Shown: positions 1 to 10,349 of the stretch, piece after piece
Numbering within the stretch: position 1 is the stretch's first letter
Layout of the letters: the number at the start of each line of letters is the position of its first letter
DNA from: Verpa conica
Taxonomy: Eukaryota > Ascomycota > Pezizomycetes > Pezizales > Morchellaceae
Length of the DNA: 64,000 nucleotides
Assembly (NCBI GenBank): GCA_033030425.1
Contig: JAUFSD010000011.1
Span: forward strand, 620,001-684,000
Direction of reading: 5' to 3'
Made by a program: the position numbers and the translations under genes
The notes under the pieces: generated by a model
Seen by the model: only the letters and a program-made list of their open reading frames with translations
The model's database searches: none
What the model was told of the DNA's origin: nothing

Positions 1-942
1 AATTCCTGGTGGAGACGGCCCTTCCGGATCTGGAGCACCTACCACTGCTTCCTAAGAAATATCCGGCGTTTGATTTCTAGTTATTTGGGACTTCTTGGTC
101 ACGATTTCATGTACAAAAGCAGTAGTAATAATCAGAGATGGCTCTCCCAGAGGAATTGATTGCGACTGAAGATACAACCACAAAGTTGATCTGTAAACTC
201 GCGAAGTTTAAAAATTTAAAAAAGTATAAGCGAAATAAGCTACCATGCCAGAAGATATAAATTTATTTCTTATAGTTAGCATTAATCACTATAAGAAATA
301 TAGCAGAAAGTATATATGTACGGGTAATGTGGTCCACGAGGCCGCCTCGTAGACCACACTGTACAATAGGGGGAGTATATTCGAGGCCGTACTAACAAAG
401 AAAATATTGACACGTCGAATATTTACACAAAGGTATGTTTTATCAACATGAAGACTGTTTACCTATGGTCTCAAGTTTTAGGACATAGTAATTTTTATGA
501 GATTCAGGGACCATACAGCAAGAGCCTGGAGTAGAGGTATATGTAAATTTATGCTGGGTGAATTTTGGGCTATAGAATTTTGAGGTACTGTGTTTGTAGG
601 ATGACATCTTTTCTTCAGGTGCCAGATTTCAGCTCAGTCTTTTATTCTAAGGCTGTTCGAAAAGATTTTACGGTATACCTAAATGTATAGAAATACTATA
701 TTATTCGTGGTGTTTTTGAGGCTGATGACCACGCATGCTGACGTAGAAACGAGACTGCTGACATAACGGCGGGCGGATATTGGCATGGCGACACAAAACC
801 TCCCAAGAGATCCAAGCAACTCTATACTCTGAGCTTAGAACTAGTTCACGCCGTCATCTCCTATCCCACTCCATCGTCATTCATCTATCACCGGCATTTT
901 TAGCCATCGCATCTATCTCGCAATACCATATTAGGCTGCATC
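1..942. other. gene-free stretch upstream of RPN3
   Basis: No credible coding region is seen. A 34-bp near-perfect palindrome lies at about 326-359, with arms TGTGGTCCACGAGGC and GCCTCGTAGACCACA differing at one base, inside a wider TGTAC...GTACA frame. The last 200 bases before the RPN3 start should contain its promoter, but no standard element can be named with confidence. Confidence 0.5.
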
Positions 943-2841
943 ATGGTTGACAAAAGCTCTCTTCGATCAAATAAAGGCTCTAAAGATACCAAGAAAGCCG
1001 ATTCGAAACAGCCAGCCAAGTCATCATCTCGAAAGACGCCTGTGAAGAAATCGACATCTGCATCAGGAAGTGTAGGGGAGATGGAAGATGATAAACAGGC
1101 TGATAATGGCGCTGAGGATGTTGACATGAAGGATGACACTACTCTTAAGAAGCCAGGAGCTGAGAAAAAAGCTGGAGTAGATGGGGATGTGGAGATGGAC
1201 GATGGAAAGGCTGCCGGGGGTGATGGAGAGGGTAAAAAGGATGAAACAAAAGAGGACCCCACGAGTGTTGTGATAAATGGTAATTTAAACTTCTATGGTC
1301 TCCACTTGGGTACAGGTGTGTTGGATGAGGCGATAAGCTCATGGCGATCAATGCAGAAATCAAAGATAACTTTACTCTTCTGGAGCGAGCTGTGACTCTC
1401 TTCGATGCTCGGTTCACTCTCAGAGTACTCCGCACAATTTCATCTCTTCGCCGGCGCCTTACACCCGAGATTCTAGCCAAAGTAATCAAGGACACATACC
1501 CCGCAGATCACCCGTCTATACGAAGGCTTGAGGCAGTTATCAGATACGATGGAGCAACTATGGAATTAGACAGTGTAGAAGGGACTTCTAAAGATGGCTC
1601 TAGTGGAAATGTGCTGCCAGAGGTCGATATCTACATTCATCTACTTGCACAGATCTACCTTCTGGATCAAAAGTCCCTCCAGGCAGGCGCAAATTTTTCT
1701 ACAGAGCTCGTTGAGACAATCCACCTCCTGAACCGTCGAACCCTAGACTCGCTCGCCGCCAAGGTCTACTTTTATTACGCTCGATTCCACGAGCTCCTCC
1801 CTTCACCTGCTGTCACTAGCATTCGTCCTCAACTTTTAGCATCCCTCCGGACCGCCACACTACGTAAAGATATTGATACTCAAGCTACTCTTATCACCCT
1901 TCTCCTACGCAACTATCTTCTTACATCTCATATTACTCAGGCCGATCATCTTGTTTCTAAGACTGTCTTTCCTGAATCAGCTGCGAACAACCTCATTGCT
2001 CGTTATCAGTATTATCTTGGACGGATTCGTGCCATCCAGCTTGACTACACCGCAGCGCACAATGAGTTAGTTGGTGCCATTCGTAAAGCGCCTCAGACTG
2101 CAGCAGCAGCAGGATTTGTTCAGGCTGCTAACAAACTTAACATAATCGTCGAGCTTCTTATGGGGGATATTCCTGAGCGGTCCATCTTCCGTGAACCTAG
2201 GCTTGAGAAAGCTCTCCACGCCTACTTTTTGCTCGTACAAGCTGTTCGTATCGGAGAGCTTGATGCATTCTTTGATACCCTTAATACCCACGCAGAGACA
2301 TTCAAGAAGGATGGAACATATTCGCTCATCCTCCGTCTTCGTCAGAATGTCATCAAGACTGGTATCCGTATGATGAGTTTGAGCTACTCCAAGATTTCTC
2401 TACGGGATATATGTGTCAGACTCAGGTTGGACAGTGAAGAGAGCGCTGAATATATCGTGGCCAAGGCAATCCGGGATGGTGTTATCGAGGCGACCTTGAA
2501 CCATGAGAAAGGATATATGCAAAGTAAAGAGTTGTTGGATGTCTATGCTACTCAGGAACCACAGGAAGCCTTCCATGAAAGAATCATGTTCTGCATGAGT
2601 TTGCATAACGATAGTGTCAAGGTATGTATCCTGGCATCTATCAATATTTATTTCCTTGGGTTAATCGACGTTTAACTAATAAAATGTTTTCTTGTAGGCT
2701 ATGAGGTTCCCTATGAACCAGCACAGACTTGAGCTAAAAAATGCGCAAGAAGCTAGAGAAAGAGAAAGGGAACTGGCCAAAGAGATCCAGGATGGCGAGA
2801 TTGATGATGATGATGCTGGTGGAGAGTTTGAAGGATTGTAG
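943..2841 (+). CDS. rpn3: 26S proteasome regulatory (lid) subunit RPN3 / PSMD3
   Basis: Three exons are inferred: 943-1279, 1357-2621 and 2698-2841, giving 581 aa. Joining exon 1 to exon 2 restores the start of the conserved block EIKDNFTLLERAV, and the third exon supplies the family's C-terminal AMRFPMNQHRLELKNAQEA-like end followed by an acidic tail. RPN3 is a non-catalytic subunit of the proteasome lid and helps assemble the 19S particle. The first ~110 residues are lysine- and acid-rich and look disordered. The middle is helical repeat, and the PCI winged-helix region lies around residues 380-490 (YSKISLRDICVRL onward). The first ATG at 943 is chosen because it opens the only frame that splices correctly; the ATG at 1341 falls inside intron 1. 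Length is slightly above the usual 500-570 aa because of the N-terminal tail. Confidence 0.93.
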
Positions 2842-4490
2842 AGTAGTTCCTAGATCATTTGGCCCTAAATGTAGAGAAACATCAGGGCAAAGAAAGGAGA
2901 GAGTCGGTACCTTCGTAGCAATAGTGGAGGATTTAAGTGTTTAAACTTTCTGTTTCTTGTGTTTTCATTTCTGCATTACCATTGGGGATGCTATCTTACT
3001 CTTAGAGAACTACAATCAAAAATTTGCTAGCTCAGTGAATTACCTCTTAGAGATTCTATTGACTTGATGCAATGGGTCCTTGTTGCTCTATTGAAGCCTT
3101 TATTCTTACTAAGTAGATATGACTCTTGGCATTACACATCGAGTGATTCTATGTGAATATTCATTTTACTACTAAGCTCTTTCATCTTCTCTTAGTCAAA
3201 AACCTTGCTACCATAGTCGCATCTAAGGGTCTTTTATCAAATCTTTCATCGAGGCTAAGGGAGCTCATTTGCTGAGGGAGTATGTTTATTACTGACCAGG
3301 GAATACTCTTAAAGCTATATGGCACTAGGGTCTAGTGTCGACCTCGATTTTTTAATGTAAAAGATAAGATTAGATCCAATCACACTTGATATAAAAACCC
3401 GTTCCCGGTTTGTTAAAAAAAGGCGTTCCCAAATTTCTCAAAGAAGCTATTCGACTGGCCGAGGCCCAAGATCATCTTATCTCGAGTCATGCTATTCTAA
3501 ATTACTACCCCCCAGTTAGATGATACTATGTCCGAGGTGCCTCCTCCTCTAATTACTTCTTTCAGTCATGCACGTATGTCCTTTTTTGGTTATTCCTTAG
3601 TTAGATTTATAAAGCTAAAACGTAAGGCAGAGAGTATGGAGGGTTTCTTCCAGTGGTGATCGTTGCCTGCGCTCCTGCCTGCTCTTTTCGAGCCGATATT
3701 TCCTCTATTCTCACTCCTCGCGCACCCTCGAGTGCCTCGAAAGAAGCTTTAGAAAATACTGTACTGAGATATACTCATACAAATAGATGCGCTTCCATAA
3801 CTACCAGTAAAACCATCTCCCCTACTGAATCACCAGAAATGAATATAGTTCAGTTCGATTTTAATACTCGCTAAATGACTAGGTCCTAAAACCTTTTTAT
3901 TCTATACACACTATTCACTGCTACATTATCGCATGTTCTTAAACAGATATATGGGAGACCCCTCAAGAAGCTAATTTGATATTTTGGCAAAAATGGATGC
4001 TTGCTTCTAGTCAACTTCATTGAAGCTGATCCAGAAGAATTTTTGTAACTTTCGGGTACGTAATCTTGTCAGCTGCGCTTTCCTGGAAGCCTAAGTAGTG
4101 AGGGGTTTAAGGTAACTTTGGGTGACAGTGAAGAAAGTCTCAACTCCACGATTATCGAAGCCACTGGGGATCTAATAAATCCAGCAAGGCGCCTTCTAAT
4201 TTTCTATAACTACCCTTAGAGCACAATGAATGAAGAAAAGATAAAGCAATAGCTCCGGATAGTAGGGAAAAGGGTATTTCATGGCTATTTCATGACTATT
4301 TCTCATGGAAGAATGTACTGTCTTTGTAGAAAAAGCAAGTTAGTCATTCTGTTTAATTACATAGAAGCCGCAATGAAAGTTATGGAGTGGTACAAGAGTA
4401 AACTTCTTGGAGCCGACCTTCAAAATTGACTGGTGGTTTTCGGGAGGGAGCTGTCCGATCGTCCAATTCCAGAGGCTAGATATACTGGTA

Positions 4491-4733
4491 TTGTAGGGGG
4501 ACAAAAATAACCGTGGATTCGCATAGCAACCAAGTTGAGCCTCACTGTCGTCCAACAATCCTTTCTCATAAACACAACTCACTAAATATCTAGGGTACAT
4601 AGATGATTAGAGATTTTTTTTTTTTCAGCTTCTGTATTTTGGGCTTCATGCCCTTAGTAGTTGTAGAGTAGCACCTATTGAGCTCTTACTCTACTAGTAA
4701 ATATTGGTTGCGGTTATTTTTGTCCCCCTATAA
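4491..4733. mobile_element. TA-flanked MITE, copy 1
   Basis: A 243-bp element is bounded by inverted repeats starting TTGTAGGGGGACAAAAATAA at the left; the right end reads the same in reverse complement with one mismatch over about 23 bp. A TA dinucleotide flanks each end, as in Tc1/mariner or pogo target duplications. A subterminal GCAACCAA is mirrored by TTGGTTGC near the right end. It has no coding capacity. Copy 2 of the family is at 42484-42713, with the same termini and the same TATTGGTTGC before the right end. Confidence 0.8.
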
Positions 4734-5483
4734 TACTATGATTTCTATACTACCTGGTCTGGGGATTAGACTATACCTCATAGGTCTTTAAGTAATTCAC
4801 TAGTATCTATATATAGTAGTACTTTCTTCCCCAGCAACCCTGACACCCTACTTAGTAAAGAACATCACTAAATTACTGCATCTGCTGGTCCTCTAGTACA
4901 AAGTGTAGAACCCACAGGGAGTTTCCCCTACGGAAATCGATGAACGATCAGCTTATGAACATTTTATGCCACCTACTAGTTTCTTCAACTAATTCTCTGC
5001 AAGGACAAAAGCTTACGAGCCAACTATTGCCCAATGGTCTTAGACATTTGATTTCGGCGGTTCTTCGGTTGTTTTTTTCATTAGAGATAGCTGGCCTTGA
5101 GATTTTTTTCCTTTCTAAAAGTGTTAGTAGACTATCAGCTTAGGTAGGCAAAATTACGTCTTAGGAATTTATATATTACAAAAGTCGAGGGAACTTGTCC
5201 CATAATTAGGGAGGAATTTGCAAAAACAAAAACTTTTTCCATGCTCTAGATCATATATACTCACTCGTTTGTCGGATATAAGAATAGCAGGTCACCTATA
5301 AATTCCTAATATCGCCTAGTTTCTTGGTAAACGCAATAAGAGACTGAGGAGTGAATCATGTCCTATCACTCGGTTACGTGTGACATCAAAGTGTGAAAGT
5401 TATGGAGCAGAGATAGAGTAGTCAAGCAGCTTAGCAGTCTAAGAGACTCTGCAGAGAAGCGCTTCCATACCCCATATATATAT

Positions 5484-5727
5484 ATATATAGACCAATCGA
5501 CGATACCCTAAAACCCTAAAGAAACCCTATCCCAAGCCCTCCATAGGCTTACTATATAGACGTCACCACAGCAATACCTACTTAGATATCTACGCTATAC
5601 CTAATTAGGTATAGCGTGGATATATTAGCAGGTATTGCTGTGGTGAAGCTTACATATTGAGTAGGCCTATGAAGGGCTTGGAATAGGTTTCATTAGGTTT
5701 TAGGGTATCGTCAATAGGTCTATATAT
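5484..5727. repeat. long fold-back palindrome (about 244 bp)
   Basis: The sequence is an imperfect inverted repeat centred at 5604/5605 (GCTATACCTAATTAGGTATA at the centre). The arms match over blocks such as CACCACAGCAATACCT / AGGTATTGCTGTGGTG and ACCCTAAAACC / GGTTTTAGGGT, and are closed by TATATAGACC / GGTCTATATA. It could extrude as a cruciform or be transcribed as a long hairpin RNA. It has no open frame. A MITE-like origin is most likely. Confidence 0.8.
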
Positions 5728-6304
5728 GTTCTGGCCCGTTCGGGGGACGCTGCCTATCGGGGGGACGTCCCCTGGACGGGCCGGCCTGTTGGAGGGATAT
5801 CCCCCCAATGGGCTACCTGTTGGGGATATCCCTCCAATGGGTAGCTATAAATCAGTTTTATAGGGCATCCCCTCAATGGGCTACCCATTGGAGGGACACA
5901 CTGCGTCCCCTGAACAGGTAGACAGCTATTTTACCCTATTAAATCATATTTTACCCAAGTACATTGCTTATAAAGCACCCATATTTATCAGATAACATAT
6001 AACCATTATTTGCTACCAAAAAGCGCCCACAATATACAAATCCCTAGAGACAACAACCCATGGTATAAAATCACAAAAAATCTTAAAATAATCTCAGGAT
6101 AGGCTGATATTTTTCTGACTACTCACTTAATTTATTTAGGATTTCCTGTATTAATTGAGCCATGATTTATCACCTACCCATATGGGGGACACTGGTATCC
6201 CTCCAACAGGTAACCCATTCAGGGGATGCCTACCTGTCCGCTCCCAGGCTGGCCCGTTCAGGGGACGTCCCCCCGATAGGCAGGTCCCCCCAACGGGCCA
6301 GAAC
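5728..6304. mobile_element. GTTCTGGCCCGTT inverted-repeat element, copy A
   Basis: The 577-bp element begins GTTCTGGCCCGTTCGGGGG and ends CAACGGGCCAGAAC. The terminal inverted repeats stay near-perfect for about 55 bp, including the shared TGCCTATCGGGGGGACGTCC block. Flanks are (TA)n. The interior is built from recurring short GC-rich units such as CCCATTGGAGGGACA and GGGATATCCC in both orientations, then an AT-rich middle. Copy B is at 46615-46993. There is no coding capacity. Confidence 0.8.
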
Positions 6305-6738
6305 ATATATATATATATATATATGGGGTATGGAAGCACTTCTCTGCAGAGTCTCTTAGACTGCTAAGCTGCTGAGATTCTCCATATCAGCTCCATAACT
6401 TCTTCACAAAGTGTTACGGGTCCTGGTGCTTTAGGCAATAAAGATTACAAAGAGTGACCTGCAGATATAGCTACATGGATATATTTATAAGAACAGAGCT
6501 CCAGAGAACCAGGCAAGCAAGTTCAAGCAAGGAAGGAAGGGTATTATTCAACAAAACCAAGAAACGAAGAAATAAATGCCTTGCACAAAAGATTCAAGGT
6601 CAAAAAGATAGGTAAAAATTCTTCGCCGTAATATGCTTAGCACACTTAGATAAACCGCATACCAAAAAAAAAAGAAACCAAAAAAAAGACCCAAAACCAA
6701 ACCATCATACCTCATACATCATTACCCCCATCGCCGTA

Positions 6739-9700
6739 CTACACCCCACTGATGCTTCCACCGCCCCAGTTACTCCCTACCCCACTCACCTCAACCACTA
6801 AATTGACAACCGTACTCACAGCCCACAATGCAATCAACGTCCATCCAATTCTCCGGCTCATATACCAACCATTCAACGGTACCGCAACAAGTAACAATAT
6901 CAGCGTGAGTAATAATGTTCCAGCAGATATCACCAACGTGCTTGAGACCTCAATCCGGTACGCCTCGTGGTCCGCGCGAGAAAGTGTGATGTATAGCCCC
7001 GAGATCCCGATCCCGAGTAAGATGTTGAGCATAGGCCCACCAAAGCATGCTGATAGCGCCATAACGGGGAAACCTAGGCGGGCAACAGTAATATCTGCTA
7101 CTAGATCACCGAGGGAATTTCCCTGTGGCTGTTAGCTACGAAAGAGAGGGAGGAAGGAGGATACTTACAACGGCGAATATGGTTAGTCCTAGTATCGCGT
7201 CGCTGATGCCTAATACGACACCGAACGCTTTTAGGACTCCGACGACTTCGTTTGCAATGGCACTTATCCAACCGATACTGACTGCAAAGCCAGCGAAGCA
7301 GAGGAGGTATCTTCCTCGGGGTGCTTCCTCGGTTTGGGTTAGTACTAGAAGTCCGGCTAGACATACGAGCCCCACGATCATCGCGTATAAGATTGGTTTC
7401 GTAAGTGATGTATCTGGGTCGTCATCCCATGCAAACATAATCACCAGGAAGACAGGAGCAGTAAGACACTGCAGCGATACTAACCATCGATTCCAAGTTT
7501 TTGGGCCAACACCTGATACCGTATCAGTAGCGATAGGTGTAGTGGGGCTCTCAGGCTCAAGGACCACAATCGGGGTATCATTTTTCTCGTTCCCGTCAAT
7601 ATTCTCAGCTTCAACAACCGGAAGGGTGATTGTGAGGAGGAGCACAGGGAGCATTGCAACTACAGCAAGACATTTCTCGAGCCAGGTTTTCTCGCGGAAG
7701 CCACGGAGGGTAGGGAAGAGGGTTGCGTAGAGGAGTTGCGGAGGGGGGAGGTACTCGTAGGGCCACCATTCAACATGGCGCCATTGGGGTTGGCCAGTTC
7801 CGGAGAGACCAACGAGGGACATGGAGTCGAGGCTCGCGGGTGGCAGACGAATCGAGCCAGGTGGGGAGGCGCTCCGGGAGGAGGTGGGACGCGGGGATTC
7901 AAATACACGAAGAGAACTTGTCTCGCTGCCAGTGCCTGGGGAGGTAGGGACGAGGAGTGTGGGAGATGAGGCCGTGATGAGGGGTGTGGTTGGCTCTGAA
8001 GCGGTGGGTGATGGGCGAGCTGTATTCGGGCGGCCGTGTGGTGTTGGTAATGCAAGAAGGTCTGGAGAGGGCGTGCGTGTTGGGGTGGGGGTGGTTTCGA
8101 TAAGTAGGTGAGTTGGTCGGGGACTCTTTGGGCTTGAAATCGTAACGTCTGGTAGCGGTGGGGTGGGGTGGGCAGATTGGTATGCGCCCCAGTCTGTTGC
8201 AGCTTGCACAGCATCACTGACTGATACGGCTCGGAGGCGGCCGGTATCTCTTGCGTGATGAGGTTGAATGCTGGAAATAGGTGCATTGATTAATGACCCG
8301 GGAGCGGAGTGTGTGCTCGTGGACACGGAGAGGAAAGGATCGTCGGAGTACCTGCGTAGATGAATTGGCCTCCCCGCAAGGTTTTTGTTTTTCTCAAGAT
8401 GATGGAGAACTGCACGGAACTGATTTTTTTTATCAATGAGTGATAAGTCATGATTTGGAGGAGAAGGAGAAGGAGAAGGAGAAGAAGAAGGGAATTACCT
8501 CGAGAGCGCCAACCAGAGAAGGCCTGATGTTGTGGGGTGTCGCTGGAGTCATGGAGCGCTCCATCCGTGGGCGTTGGATCCGCATATTGCTGCTGAAAGA
8601 GGCATATGCAGCTTGTTCCTGCTCCTCTGCATCGTCTTCTTCGTCGTCGAAAGCGCCGCGTTCAAGTGCGCCAAAGTCGTGGGAGGAAAGAGGTCTCTCG
8701 GACTCACTTCCAACACCTCCATCTTCATCATCCTCATCGACTAGGAGATGTTCTTCCTCTTCAGGTGCCAGGTAATGTTCCCTCGCATGGCGTTCCTTTC
8801 TCCTCTTGCGCTTTCTCCTCTGTGACACCCAATGCCATACCACAACAAAGCAGACATAAAACACATAAAAAATAACCATGACTAGACACTCCCACATCTG
8901 GATCTTTCCATCCGCTAGAAAGAATATTCCGAATAGTACGGCGACAATAAAGAAAGACACATCTCGAACAAAACTCTTTCTGCCGACCTTGAACGGATGG
9001 ACGATAGCCATTGAGCCGGCGACCACTGCAGCGATAAAGGATGCTGCACCAATGAGTTCACCGACGGCAAGAGAACCAGAGTTGATCTTCATGGCGGCAA
9101 ACGTGGAGAAGACGTCGGGGGAACCATTACCAAAGGCAAGAAATGTTACGCCCGCCATGGATTCTGACATGCCGAGGATATTGGCAATTGTAGAGAGGTT
9201 TATGCAGAAGAAATCCGAGGCAGCAATACCAATAGTCTAGACGGACCAAAAATTAGCACATGGCCCATGCAGAAGGTGATTGGGGGGGGGGGGGGCATAC
9301 AGTGAATAGCATGACCAACCAAGCTCCCATGATAGAAAACGCAACTGCAGGGGCATTCCCCAAGGTGCAGTAGTAGAATTCAAGGTAGTCGAAGAATCCA
9401 ACCTCCTCATCTCTACAGTTCTCGCGAACGAACCTGCATTTGTCTGTGAATTCGTGGACGCGGCGACACTATAACAAGACATGAGTTTAGACCTCAGCTG
9501 GAGGAAGAGGGTAAGAAGGACTGTCATAACAAACACTCACCTCCATATCTCGCTTCCTCAGTTCCTGCAATTCTCTTTCCCCCTTTGCACGCTTAAGCCC
9601 AAAGAATCTATTCCCATTATTCCAAGTTTTTGTCGCACGTGGGACTAGCGAATGTGAATTGAGTCGTGTGCGTGAGACTCGTTTCCCCTCCACGCCGTGC

Positions 9701-9771
9701 GATAACAGTAACAGCGATAATAGCAGCACCACCGCAACCAACGCGCGGCGTTTAGTTGTAAGAAAGCTCAT
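6739..9771 (-). CDS. cation/Ca2+ exchanger of the CaCA superfamily (YDL206W/NCLX type)
   Basis: Five exons on the minus strand are inferred: 9771-9541, 9468-9301, 9236-8499, 8419-7169 and 7122-6739; 923 aa. A hydrophobic segment with Arg/Lys before it at residues 1-30 suggests a signal peptide or first membrane span. The first alpha repeat contains GNGSPD (about residues 169-174). The second begins GNSLGDLVADITVARLGFP (about 797 onward) and ends in a CFGGPMLN motif. Both are signatures of Na+/Ca2+ and cation/Ca2+ exchangers. Between them are a long, acidic, Ser/Pro-rich cytosolic loop and two sets of membrane helices. Such proteins move Ca2+ across internal or plasma membranes in exchange for a monovalent ion; substrate and membrane cannot be fixed from sequence. 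Intron 2 starts next to a 14-base G:C run, and intron 3 contains a GAA/GAG microsatellite. It is divergent from BRN1. Confidence 0.88.
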
Positions 9772-10349
9772 GGTCGTTGATTGTATGTTTGGAAGAAGAG
9801 GATAGGGACATTCTAAGAGAGCAGGAATACCTACCTATCTACAGCAAAGGAGGGTAATGTGTTTCACTTTGTGAGCGGAGATATAGCTGCAAGAGGACTC
9901 ATGTGTTTGGCTGAACGTAGCTGTGCGTGGTTGTAGTAAGATCCAGTTATCTGCGGGGGGGGGAGGCGCCTGAGTGCTGTGGTGGACTGACGATACTGGG
10001 TGTCTGTGGCGCTGCACAGCCTCGCCGATAAGGGATCTCATGGCTGTGTCTGTTTACTCTCTGGCAGTAACACGAGCTCAGGGACTATCAAATCAACACC
10101 ACGCCCCCCGCTGTCCCCCCACTCCCACTCCCACTCACACTCCCACCCCCCTCCCCTCTCTAACAGCTATAGACCTCCCCTAGATTTATTATGCTATACT
10201 GTACTGGGTTCTAAAAGTAGTCGTTACTCATATACACTAAATCTACAGCCACTTTTCAATCAATAGTCATCCTCATTCCAAAAGAACAGCTACATACCCA
10301 AATAAACACCCCTTCACCCCACCCCCTTCCCTCCCCTAAAGGCCTCACA
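9772..10349. promoter_or_regulatory. shared divergent intergenic region, exchanger / BRN1
   Basis: These 578 bases separate two divergent start codons. There is a C-rich CCCACT microsatellite at about 10114-10160, with further pyrimidine-rich sequence just before the BRN1 ATG, as is common in fungal 5' untranslated regions. No clear TATA element is assigned. Confidence 0.45.

Larger units (their letters stand above)
5393..6406. repeat. outer inverted-repeat element (about 90-bp arms)
   Basis: The left arm (about 5393-5482) and right arm (about 6319-6406) are reverse complements over most of their length. They share GTTATGGAGC near the outer edge and the block GCAGCTTAGCAGTCTAAGAG further in, ending in CTTCCATACCCC next to a (TA)n run. 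Between the arms sit a long hairpin (5484-5727) and a second inverted-repeat element (5728-6304). The simplest reading is a non-autonomous element into which others inserted at the TA-rich junction. No transposase is seen. Confidence 0.75.
2842..6738. other. gene-free AT-rich region with inverted-repeat elements
   Basis: About 3.9 kb without a recognisable gene. Short open frames (for example 3653-3874, 4340-4600, 4940-5143) have no family signature and lie in AT-rich sequence. The region holds a TA-flanked MITE at 4491-4733 and a composite of inverted-repeat elements at 5393-6406, annotated separately. Confidence 0.6.

Noticed and set aside
790..800. Proteasome-type control element (GGTGGCAAA-like) upstream of RPN3: TGGCGACAC
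   Set aside because: The match is too weak, and the element used in this lineage is not known to me.
943..1395. RPN3 exon 1 read on through to a stop as a separate 150-aa protein
   Set aside because: The 77-nt intron 1280-1356 restores the conserved RPN3 frame exactly; the read-through tail has no similarity to anything known.
5500..5535. Telomere-like CCCTAAA words
   Set aside because: Only two or three degenerate units, mirrored in the opposite arm of a palindrome, and surrounded by transposable-element sequence; not a telomere tract.
7660..8286. 208-codon minus-strand frame and several plus-strand frames across the exchanger gene
   Set aside because: They overlap the Ser/Pro-rich loop exon (7169-8419) of the exchanger in other frames; low-complexity coding sequence leaves alternative frames open. 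The exchanger frame joins recognised membrane motifs.
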